Shown piece by piece: positions 43,342 to 53,600 of a stretch of 64,000 nt of DNA. The first letter of the stretch is position 1, and every line of letters begins with the position of its first letter. Position numbers and translations under genes: made by a program. The DNA lies in the NCBI RefSeq assembly GCF_964642095.1, contig NZ_OZ209244.1, positions 1,798,001 to 1,862,000 of the forward strand, read 5' to 3'. The notes below the pieces were generated by a model. The model did not search any database and had not been told where the DNA came from. It saw only the letters and a program-made list of their open reading frames with translations. The stretch is from Fretibacterium fastidiosum. GTDB taxonomy: Bacteria > Synergistota > Synergistia > Synergistales > Aminobacteriaceae.

Positions 43342-43620
43342 ATACCAAAATAGCCTAAACACACCGGGTGCTCTTTTTTGCCTGTGAGTTGGGATGAAAT
43401 GAGGGAGGGGAGGGGCACCTCCCCTTGCGGGGGAGGCGAAAGCGAAGAGGCGCGTTTTTCAGGCCCCCTGATGAAGCCCCTAAGCTATGCCCCGTTTCTT
43501 GGGCACAGCCCACTGCGTTCGCTGGCAGTCTGCTTGTGCAAGGGGGGCTGTCGAGCCTCGAAGGGAGGACTGAGAGGTTGTTTTGGCCCCGAAGGGGATC
43601 GTCCTCTCGCTCTTTCGCTG
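43342..43620. mobile_element. Degraded dispersed-repeat remnant (possible MITE copy 4)
   Basis: ATACCAAAATAGCCTAAAC at 43342-43360 resembles the terminal repeat of the elements at 21.3 and 25.4 kb. It is followed by GC-rich palindromic text (GAGGGGCACCTCCCC near 43410, GGGGGGCTG and GGCCCCGAAGGGG further on) of the same style, with no credible gene. No right terminus was found. The AT-rich 43199-43341 stretch before it probably holds the promoter of the chemoreceptor gene. Confidence 0.45.
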
Positions 43621-43724
43621 ATCTGCCCCGCCCCCGCGCTTTCAATCCGCCTCGGGGCGTGCGTATTTCTACGATGTCCCCCTCCGTGTATCCTTACGTT
43701 GTCCGTCGGAAGCCCATCCCCTAA

Positions 43725-43953
43725 TGCTTCCTCCCGGACGGGACGAGCGTCATCGAGTTCTTCGAGACAGCGAACAGGAGCACGAGCTTCCACGAGTTCC
43801 ATATCTTCAACAAGAGGGTGGAGTTCAGCGACGGGGAGGATGTGCCCCCAGATGGCCGACGACGTGAAGACGATCCTCGATGAGGCCGGAGTCTCCCGCG
43901 AGGCGTTCGACACGGACACGAACGGCGTCCGGGGTCGGCGGGGGAGGAAATAG
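43725..43953 (+). pseudogene. Broken duplicate of a zincin/polyvalent-protein module
   Basis: Reading through small indels this gives LPDGTSVIEFFETANRSTSFHEF, split here as LPDGTSVIEFF and ETANRSTSFHEF, followed by FNKRVEFSDGED, DDVKTILDEAGVSREAFDTD. It is the same module as residues 500-575 of the giant protein 2.5 kb downstream, but the HExxH motif is broken after HEF. Frames switch at least twice, so it cannot be expressed as one domain. It shows that this polyvalent-protein family was once longer or present in several copies here. Confidence 0.7.
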
Positions 43954-44239
43954 CGGGGGACAGGGTTTTACCCCCGCCCCCTCCCGTCGCCTACCGTCTT
44001 ACGACGGTGGAGCCTGGCTTAAAGCAGATGCTTACCGTCAGGTGTCCCAGCTTCAGATGGAGCTTGAAGCTGAGGCTTCTCAGCCAACGAAACACGTGAG
44101 GTTCCTCCCTTCAAATCAAAAAGGGATGTTCGCCCCGCTAGAGACGAACCAACACGAGGGGTTGCCCCGTGAAGACTGAAGACGGCAGAGTAGCGGTCCC
44201 TCAACTGGCTGATACGGTATCCATATTTTATCAGAGCAG
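43954..44239. other. Unassigned stretch between pseudogene and hairpin array
   Basis: No gene is recognised. The plus strand has an open stretch reading AWLKADAYRQVSQLQMELEA with further polar text, which looks like the fossil of a protein C-terminus. A tail of an IS605-type TnpB was considered without enough support. Nothing else is visible. Confidence 0.3.
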
Positions 44240-44242
44240 GAT

Positions 44243-44330
44243 AAAAATATCTCCCTTTTCTTCAGCGCTAGCGGACGCTAAGAAAAGGGAGGCACCTCAT
44301 GATGTTTCATTGGCTGGCTAGATTATACCA
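44243..44330 (-). ncRNA. Hairpin small-RNA cassette C
   Basis: The minus strand has TGGTATAAT (44330-44322), then CTAGCC as in cassette B, a variable part and a hairpin with a perfect 12-bp stem (CTCCCTTTTCTT at 44251-44262, AAGAAAAGGGAG at 44280-44291). The loop contains TCCGCTAGCG, again like A. A short ATATTTTTAT run follows. The variable part includes a ten-codon frame MKHHEVPPFS that ends inside the stem, so a leader-peptide reading cannot be excluded. Confidence 0.55.
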
Positions 44331-44420
44331 CAAAAAAAGAGCCTCTTTCCCGTGTTCTTTGAAGCTGGCGAACTCCAAAGAGGAAAGAGGCACGCTCTCA
44401 TATGCGGCTAGATTATACCA
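44331..44420 (-). ncRNA. Hairpin small-RNA cassette B
   Basis: The minus strand has a perfect extended -10, TGGTATAAT (44420-44412), then CTAGCC, a short variable part, and a hairpin with outer stem GCCTCTTTCC/GGAAAGAGGC (44341-44350 with 44382-44391) and inner stem TCTTTG/CAAAGA. The loop GTTCGCCAGC resembles cassette A. Seven T residues follow (44338-44332). The predicted RNA is about 70 nt. It abuts the promoter of cassette C. Confidence 0.55.
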
Positions 44421-44502
44421 CAAAAAGCGCCTCCTTGAAATTTCGGCGCTAGCGAACACCGAAAAAGGAGGCACCCCTGCAATAGCTGAGGTAAGTATAC
44501 CA
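44421..44502 (-). ncRNA. Hairpin small-RNA cassette A
   Basis: On the minus strand an extended -10 TGGTATACT (44502-44494) is followed by about 20 variable bases and then a nested hairpin. The outer stem is GCCTCCTT/AAGGAGGC (44429-44436 with 44465-44472), the inner TTTCGG/CCGAAA (44441-44446 with 44459-44464), and the loop carries GTTCGCTAGCG. Five T residues follow (44426-44422), so a transcript of roughly 65 nt would end at an intrinsic terminator. First of three tandem cassettes in transcription order. Confidence 0.5.
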
Positions 44503-44505
44503 CAC

Positions 44506-44530
44506 GCCCCTCTCCAGGAGGGGCTTTTTT
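44506..44530 (+). terminator. Rho-independent terminator just before the giant gene
   Basis: GCCCCTC (44506-44512) pairs with GAGGGGC (44518-44524), followed by TTTTTT on the plus strand. It would stop any transcript arriving from the left, 18 nt before the ATG at 44548. Confidence 0.85.
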
Positions 44531-44547
44531 GATACCAGGAGGGAATC

Positions 44548-44683
44548 ATGAAAATCCACCTGCCCGACAAAGGACTGACCCTCAGTTTCCCCGACGACAT
44601 GACCGAGGACCAGATGCGCGACGCCATCAACCGAAATTTCTACCCGGAGAAGCTGTCTTCTCAATCGCTCACCCCTGGGGCTG
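44548..44683 (+). pseudogene. Out-of-frame N-terminus of the giant polyvalent protein
   Basis: ATG 44548 has a strong ribosome-binding site (CCAGGAGGGAATC) and opens MKIHLPDKGLTLSFPDDM then TEDQMRDAINRNFYPE, a typical beginning of large phage internal or polyvalent proteins. About 40 codons later the frame diverges from the giant frame that starts at 44684 (a +1 shift is needed). The junction AEKLSSQSLTP-like text looks random, so an internal deletion with loss of frame is more likely than programmed frameshifting. Confidence 0.65.
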
Positions 44684-47600
44684 ATGCTCTCCGACCCGTT
44701 GCAGAACATGGCGACATTTGGGCTGGGCAAGCTGTTCCCCAACGCCGGGGCCGTCACCCGCACCCTGGGAGGGCTCGCGCTCAACATGGGGGGCGAGGGG
44801 TTGGAGGAGGTCCTGGAGGGCGTAGCGGCGAACAAGGCCGTGGGAGACCCCAACGACTGGAGCGAGCTGGGGTACGAGGGTCTTCTGGGGGCCCTGTCCG
44901 GTGGGTTGTTCGGGGGCGGCGGCATGGCGGTTAATGCCGCAGTCAACGCACTAACGAAGGGCAACAAGAGCACTCCCCCCGCCGCAGAGACAGGCGCTGC
45001 ACAGGCCCCCACTGACCCTGTGGCCGGGGCCTTGGAGGAGATTCGCAGGGAGGACGACACCCGGCAGGCGCTCTCCGGCACGGAGCGTGCCGAGCTGCTG
45101 CGATGGGCACATGGGGAAACCGGGCGCATGGCCGAGGAGGCGCAGTTTGCCGAGGACGGAACGCCGGAGAACCCGCTGAGCGAGGCTGACCTTGTGCGGT
45201 ATCAGGAGATACAGGACGCTATGAAGCGCAGGGACTACGCTGCGCTCTCAGCGATGCGGGGGGAGGCGGAGGATGCCCGGAATGTAGCCCAGCAGGATGG
45301 AGAGCAGTACGAGCAGCAGGGCGTAGGGCCTGCACAGACAGCGCCCCGACAGGCGGAGAGTACAGGGGCTAGGGGAACCGTACGCACCCGGACGCCCGCC
45401 GAGCTGCGTCAGCTGGCCAAAGACGTGGAGGCAAGGATGATCGCCGCGGGCCACGACGTTGAGGAATCCAAGGCCATGGGCCTGCTGGCGTCGGAGTTCG
45501 CGCATCGCTTTGCGGAGCGCACGGGCACGGAGGCAAAGGACGCGCTGAACATCGAGTTCCGGCGGGGGAAGGCACAGGAGAAACGGGGGACGCAGGGCAA
45601 GGGGTACGCTCAATCCTCGACACGCCAGAGCGAGGAGTACGACCCCGGCGACCCGAAGACCTGGCCGGTCGGGGCCGCCCGGGACGAGGCGTTGGCGCTC
45701 GAGGCGTGGCAGAACTTCGAGAACGACGATGAGGTAGAGACCTGGCCGGAGAGTCCGGAGAAAACTCGTGCCCTGGAACTCCAAAAGGAGAGCAGGCAGA
45801 TCGATGCGTGGATTGAAAACCTGCCCCGTGAGGAGTTCGACCGGAGGCTGCGGAGCGACGACCCGGAATTCGTCTGGAAGAACGAGCGGGGGACGGAGCT
45901 CGAAAATGAATTGCACGCGCTGAGAAAAAGCCTGAGGAAGGGAAAGCCCAAGGGGGCCGAAAGGCGTCTACTCCAGCTCATCGAGGCCGAGGAGGAGGCC
46001 GCGGCACGGGAGGCGGAGGAGGAGTACTACCAGCGGCAGGCCGAGGAGACCAAGAACATCCGCCACGGGCGGGCTGCTATGGAGAAAGTCATCGCCGAGC
46101 ACACCGACGTGATGGACGCCACGTTAAAAACTTTGCCTGTGGGTTGGGGCGCCCCCAACGGCAGGACGTACTTCCTGCCGGACGGGACGAGCATTATTGA
46201 TTTCTTCGAGACCGCGAACAAGAGCACCAGCTTCCACGAGTTCGGGCACCACATCCTCAACAAGGTGATGGAGTTCAGCGGCAGGGAGGGCGTGGACCCT
46301 CAGATGGCGAAGGACGTGGAGACAATCCTCAAGGAGGTGCACGTCTCCCGAAAATCATTCGACGCCGATATAAAGAACGCCCGCAGGCGAGCGCACGAGT
46401 TCTTCGCCCGCGGGTTCGAGAAGTACCTGGCCGAGGGGAAAGCCCCGACAAAGACCCTGCGGGACGTGTTCTCGCGCATCCGCAACTGGATGATCGAGGT
46501 TTACGAGAGGATTGCGAACATCCCCGGCAAACAGCTTTCCGACGAGATGCGGGGCGTCTACGACCGGCTGTTCGCCTCGGACGGTGCGTTCGGCGACGTC
46601 TACGGCGCGGAGGACGTGAAGGCCGGAACAAACGCCCCGGCCCAAACGCAGGAGATGGTCACGACCACGACCCGGAAGGGTGTGGAGGTTGTCATGCGGA
46701 GGGCCAGCAGCCCCGCGTGGCGCACGGCGGAGACGGACGCCGTGGCCGAGGAGCTGGAGCGCAAGATGCTGGCCGTCGGCAAGGACCGCGAGGAGGCGCG
46801 GGTGTTCGCCAGGGTCGGTGCATCCGTCGCCGGGATGCTGGCGCGGCGCGCCAATATCTCCCCGGCCGACGCCATGAAGCTGACGCTCCGGCGCGGCGAA
46901 GACGCCGTGCAGAGTGAAGGGTTCGCGCAGCCGGTGAACGCCGGCGTGGACCTTGGACAAAAAGTGCCCATACTGGACCTGAGCGGGAAGCTGGAGGACG
47001 CTAAGAAAGCGACACCGCAAGAGCTATTTGCATTCTTGAAGGCGGAGTTCATTGGCAGAGAGCCAAATATAAGCTCTGATGGCGAGGCGTTGATAGGTAT
47101 CCCCTCCAACTCTGCGGCAAGACACGTTGTGCGCTCTTCACGGAAGGGGCTGACCTATGAGGATATGGACACGCGGACGGCGGGGCTGCTGTCGCTGCGT
47201 GAGGTTTTGCAGAATGCGCGCCTGATAGAGAGCCATAAGAACCAGAAGGATAATAAAAAGCATCTCAAAAACGTACATCGCTTTTATATCCCTGTCTGGT
47301 CTTCCGACGGGCTGAAAACGTTGCGCGTCGTTGCTCATGAAAGAAAATCCAGCGATGGCAGGATACCTGTTGAAGTTGATTTGAATGACGTCATCATTGA
47401 GGGGGCAAGCAGAAACCCTGCGCGCCTCTCTGGCACACCCCTTTCGGGAGTTCTTCCAGAACGGCAACTACGCAGGGTTTCTGAGATCACTATAGCCGAT
47501 ATGCTCCGGGGCGTCAAGGACGCGGAGGGCAGGCCGTACGTCGGGGAGGAGTATCGGCAGATCGGCACGAAACGCAAGAACGAGATGGATGCCTCGCTGG

Positions 47601-50600
47601 CGAAACACAGGCCGGACCTGACGCCGGAGCAGCGCACCGACGCTATCTCCGAGATCGAGAAGCTGGGTGAGGAGGTCAAGGCCGGAGGCTCGCCGAAGCA
47701 CGAGAAGGCCGCCACAAAGTGGCTGCTGGGCGGGCACATCATCCTGCCGGAGGACAACTACAAAATCCTCGACGCGCTCAAGATCTGTGAGCAGCAGCAC
47801 CTCGACCCGATGAGCTTTGGCGACCCCAACGAGATACTGGCGAAGTACACCATCAAGGAGAGCGCCGCTGAAAAACGGGTGAACCCGGACACCGTCTCGG
47901 AGCTCAGCGACAAGAAGGAGTACCCCGATGGCATAACCGTCTACACGGTGCAGAACGATAAGGCTGGACAGGCCGCTGTAAGGAAGATTATTGATACGCA
48001 CTGGGGCGAGGACGCCAACCCGTGGTGCCTTGCGGCACGGGGGAAACGCGGCGGAATGACCGACGCATGGAGGATGTGGCGGAATTATGATTCCATCCCG
48101 AAGCGTATTGCGTTTCAAAATGGGAAGTTGTTGGCGTTTTGCGCATCCGATAAGGAGGAAACGCAGTGGTGGGACAGGGAGGATGAATCGTTTCCTGCAA
48201 TCCCATACAGACTGGGGAAAGGCGACGGTGTCATTTATGGTTACCATGAAGATTTGGGACACAGCTCGAAGGTAAAAGAAAAGCTAAAGGATGGAACAAT
48301 ACGCGAGTTCTATCCGAGTAATCAGATTAAACGAATAATCCTACCCGGGAAGTTTCTTCGTGAATGGTACCCGAACGGGCAGATGCAGACGGACTATACT
48401 CATGGTGGCACAAAAACAGAATGGCACGAGAATGGACGGAAGGGATACGAATCTCTCCCTGATGGAACTGAACGCCAGTGGCATAAAAATGGACAAATGT
48501 TGTACGAAAAACTGCCTGACGGAACATCTCATAAATGGGCTTATGACGGGCTTATATTAAGTGAGAGGTTCTCCGATGGGACACATATTGAATGGACTTG
48601 GGCTCATGGCCCCAGAGGCAAAGGTGTGGAAGTGATAGAAACCCTGCCCAACAGGACAAGGCGAGTATGGGTTTTGACCAGCGCCCGAGAAATCAAGCAA
48701 ATGCCAAACGAGGCAAAGCTGGATTTTATCAGAAGCAAGCAGCCCAAATACATGATTTTGCCTGACGGGACACGGCGCGAGTATGAGCAGGAAGCAGAGG
48801 TCTACAACCAGATCGCCTATAACGGGACACCACGCCAGAGCGCCTCCGGTCAGCAGGAGGCACGCGAAGACCCCGGCGCTTTGCTGCGCAGGGTGTGGGG
48901 TAACAACCTGGCATACCAGACGCGCGAGGACCTGGAAGGAGTCATCGCCGCCATCAATGGAGGTCTCACCATAGAGGGGTTCCCCGACGATGGAGTAGGG
49001 TATTTCCTGACCCGCGAGGCGCTGGACCGCATGGGGCTGGAGCGGCCAAACCGCGTGGGCTATGACGAAAACGACCCCACGACGTGGCCGGAGGGGCCGC
49101 GTAAGGAAGAAGCCGTAAAGTATCGCGCACTTTTGGATGAAACACCCCTGGACGGGGACGAATACGAAAAAATCGAGGCAATCCTCGACCGGCTGTGTGA
49201 TGAAGAAGCCCGTGACGCGGAGAAAGAACGCGAGATATACAGCAGGCTTGAGGAGTGGTATGCCGGTCACCTCAACGCTATGAAGGACGACGCAGAAGAT
49301 CGCCTGCGGGATATGAGGCTGTTCGGGGTCAACAGCCTTGCGGAGCTCTACGACCGCATGGACGAGGCGGAGGCGACTCCGGCGTCCGAATGGGACCCTG
49401 AGCTGCGGGCGTTCATGGAGCGTTTTGTGACGGTCACGAAGTACTACGAGCCGTTTCTGGGGCGGGGGCCGGAGGACTATGCGTTCTATGAGGCGGGGAG
49501 CGACCCCGGCGAGACGATGGAGAAGCCGACCCGCTGGCGTGGGGTCCCGGAGCTGGAGGAGCTGTTCCTCGACCTGGCGGAGGTCGAGAAGAACCTGGCG
49601 TTCGACGATGACAAGGAGGTGCAAAAAGGCCTTCGTAAAGAGAAGGCCGGCATCGTCAAGGAGGCCCACGCCATCCTGAAGCGAATGCACAAGGAGCTCG
49701 ACGCCCTCATCGACGAGAACGAGGCGCGGCAGAAGGCACTGTGGGCCAAGGCGGAGGAGGCCGGGATAAAGGTAGAGGACGATCAGCACCCGGAGACGTA
49801 CTACCAGATCATCGGCAGGCGCGGGGCAGAAACCCTGGATGCTGCTGAAGAAGGCACGGCCCGCCTCGACAACCTGAACGTCGCCCGCGAGATGGAGCAG
49901 GCCGGGAAGGACGCCAGGGCGATTCGCCTGGCTACGGGCTGGGAGCGTGGGGCGGATGGGAAGTGGCGGCACGAGATTCTGGACGGGACCTTCCGGCGCG
50001 AGGGGTTCATCACCAACCCGGATCTGCTGGAGTTTCGTGAGCTCGAAAGGAAATTTATTGACGGGGATATCACGGAAGAAGAACAGGCCCGGCTTGAGGA
50101 GCTGAAGCCTGTTGCACGGCAGATAAGGGAGCCATCCCGGCTCTCTGATTTTTACGACGCGCCGGAACTTTATGCGGCGTACCCGGAATTGGCGGATATC
50201 AATGTCAGGTTCCAGACCGGGCACAGGGAAATTAGCGGGAGCTATAACCCATTCGGGAACACAATTTCACTCAATGCGTACCTCCGAAGTGATATCGCAA
50301 AGACAGCGCTTATCCACGAGATACAGCACGCGATACAGAACATCGAAGGGTTTGCCGGCGGCGGGAGCTTTGCGATGGAGGGCGAAAACTATCACCGCCT
50401 TGCAGGAGAAGCGGAGGCCCGGAATGCCGGGAGACGCACGCTTCTGTCCGACAAAGAACGCAAAGAGCGCCTGCTGGCTGAAACAGAGGACGTGGCACGG
50501 GAAGATCAGATCATCCTGGAAGGGATGATGGAGGCATACTCTGAGCAGCAGGCCGAGGAGACCGAGAACATCCGACGTGGGCAGGCCGCCATGGAGAAGG

Positions 50601-53600
50601 TCATCACAGAGCAGACCGACGTGATGGACGCCATGCACCGGGAGGAGCTTGGAGATATCGCGTTCCTTTGGGGAAATAAGGGGGCCGGGATAGCTCACAT
50701 CTTGGAATATCATATCCCGGAGGGGACAAGGCCACAGGAGTTTATGAGAACGTTGGTCGATGTTATTGCAAAAGGAGATGTGGGGAAAGAATATCCTATC
50801 CAGAATGGGCGGAAACGGCGCGTCAATATAACAAAAGGCCCTTATACCGTCGTGCTGGGTAAAGAGTACGATGGCAAAAAAGTTAATTGGGTTGTATCTG
50901 GATGGGATGAAGATGTGCCGGATAAAAGAACCCCCCGCCCCGATACGCCGGACAAGGGCCAAGACTTCTCCGGCGCTACGCTCTCCGAAGCTACATCCTC
51001 CGCAACGAAGAGGGAGCGGGCCAGGGGGACTGCCCTAAGTAAACCACCTCTGCCCCAAAAAAGCAAGCCCGAGTCCGCTATCAACGCCCGTTTGACGGTC
51101 CAGCCAGACGGCATGAGCTTGATCGAGTTCTTCGAGAACGCGAACCGGAGCACGAGTTTCCACGAGCTGGCGCACCATGTCTTCCGGATGCTGGACGAGC
51201 TCAGCAGAGTGGAAGGGGCAGACCCTCAGCTGAGGGCCGACGTGGACGAGGTGCTGCGGCACGCGGGGGTGACGCGGGAGGAGTTCGATTCCGAGGACGC
51301 CGAGGTGCGCCGGCAGGCCCGGACGCAGGCTCATGAGTACTTCGCTCAGGGGTTCGAGACGTACATCGCCGAGGGCAGGGCGCCGAGCCGGGCCCTGTGG
51401 GGCGTATTCCGCAGGCTGCGGGCGTGGATGATCGAAGTCTACCACGACGTGGTGCAGGCGCTGGGCATCGAGCTCAGCCCGGAGATGCGGGATATCTACG
51501 CCCGCCTGCTGGCGACCCCGGAGGAGATCACCGCGGAGACGACCGTGCAGGAACTGGCCGTCGAGAACGCGGCGATCAAGGAGGAGATTAAGCGCTATCA
51601 GGCCGAGCTGCGGGAGCGGACGGAACAGGAGCAACTGGGGTACGAGGCCCCCGACGAGTGGAGCTTCTACGAGGTCCCGGAGGATGCCAGGGAGGCCGTG
51701 ACCGGCTGGCTGGGACAGCTTGAGGAGTACGAGTTCAAGCGCAACGCGCACGAGGCCGTGCAGAACGTGGCGCGGCTCATTCGCGAGAACGGTGGGCTGC
51801 GCTTTGGGGATTTCATCGTGCAACTGGGAGAGGACCTGGCGCGGGACGTCCGCAAGCGCTGGCCGGGGCTGTTCCGGAACACGACGGAAGGGCCGCAGCT
51901 TGCGTTGGACGTCCTCACCGAGGCGCTTCAGGCGCACGGCATTGATCTTGACGTTCAGGGGCTCGTGGACTGGCTTCAGGAGAACGTCAACGAGGTGGTG
52001 AAGAAGCCCGCCCCGCTAGTGGAGGTTAACGCCGACACGCTGAACGCGCTGGTGGAACATCTGGGCGTGGACGGCGCGCGGGAGTACATGACGGACCGCC
52101 GGCGGTACCTGACGAGGCTTCAGAAGGCGCTCCAGGCGGAATACGACCAGGACAAGAACAACGCTCAGGTCAAGGCTGACCTCGAGGCGACGTACCGGGA
52201 ACAGAGGGAGATCGCCGAAAGCGTCAAGGCACTGGACCAGACGCTCTCAGCGGAGGGCGACGTCGTGCCCGAACGCACTATGGAGCCGGTGGCGCTCACT
52301 CCGGAATCCGGACGCTCCATCGACGAGGCGGACGACAGCGAGTTGCTGATGTTGCCCGACGGGTCGACAGCCCTTGGCATGATCGACGAGGACGTAGCCG
52401 CAGCGGCGGGGATACAGGCCGGGGTCATTCAGGCCAACGTCGGGGCTGTGAGGCACGCGGAAGAGAAACACGGAGCCCAGATACTCGATGCAGGGTATCC
52501 TGATGTGCAGACGTTTATTCTGGACAGCCTGGCAGAGTTCAATGAGGTGCGCAGGGGGTCTGGGGATTCTCTTTTGCTCATCCGTCGCGGAGACGAAAAG
52601 AAACATCCCACCGTTGCGGTGGAGCTGATCAATGAGGATGGGGTCTATCGTGTAAAGACAGCGTGGTTTGCAAACAAAAATTATGTCAGCAGAAAAAAAT
52701 TGCTTGCGACGAGGAGCGCAACCCCCGTCAACGGCCCTGCTTCCGTTCTGGCTTCGGGCTCCGGGAGTCAGGAGGTGCAGGGTAACTCCCGGCGTTGGAG
52801 CGCTCGCCAGACAAGCAACTCTGTTGAAAGTATAGCATCAGCTAGCAAGGACGGCAACCCCGAAGCCGTGCTCACGCTGTCCGAAGCGATGCGGCGCGGG
52901 TACGCCATGGCGGAGAAGTACAGCAAGGCCGCCTGGCGCCAGGGGGTCAAGGAAGGGCACGCCAAAGGACGCGCCGCAGTGGAGGCGCGTATTACCGCGC
53001 TCAAACAGAAGCTCAAGGAACGCCAGGAAGTCAAGGCTGAGGTTGGAGAGCTTGTCAAGGGCATCAACCGGATGGCGGGCTCCGAGACGGTCACCTGGGC
53101 AGCGCACAAGGAGATCGAACAGCTCCTGTCCTCCTACGACCTGAAACGGCGCAGCAAGAAGACGCTGGAGCACAGAACGGAGGTCGCCCAATGGCTTAGG
53201 GAGGACCCGGAGCTTGCGGAGGCCTTGAACGAGAAGGACACCGCGCACCTTGGGGAGACAACGCTCAACGAGATGACCATAGACGACCTGCGCGCCCTGA
53301 ACGATCAGGTGCAGCAGATCTACGACCGCGGCGCTGAGGAGTACAGGATATGGGACCTTGAACGCACGGAAAGGAAGGACACGATCTACACCGACCTGCG
53401 GGACACGCTGGAGAAGCGGAAGGCCGACCTGCCAAAGGTCGTCACCGGGCCGGAGGACCTCAAGAAGCAGTACAAGGGGTTGAGTGGTAAGGCGGCGAAG
53501 GCCAGAGACTGGACCTATGCCGTGACGCTGGCAAAGGACCGCTTCTTCGACTGGCTTGACCACGGGCGCACGGGTTATCACGGACCGTTCGTCAAGTACT

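Noticed and set aside
43954..44220. Tail of an IS605-type TnpB or its guide RNA
   Set aside because: The reading AWLKADAYRQVSQLQ has no zinc-finger Cys pairs or RuvC motif, so the idea could not be supported.
44240..44530. CRISPR array
   Set aside because: Only three units, stems differ between units, no uniform spacers, each unit has its own promoter-like and terminator-like parts, and no cas genes are present.
44240..44530. Type III toxin-antitoxin (ToxIN-like) RNA repeats
   Set aside because: Such repeats are transcribed as one array toward an adjacent toxin gene. These units point away from the giant gene, are separately terminated and no ToxN-like gene is visible.
44299..44630. Short open frames on both strands across the hairpin array
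   Set aside because: They repeat because the DNA repeats (for example FLWYNLA appears at each promoter), lack consistent start signals, and the pairing pattern favours RNA.
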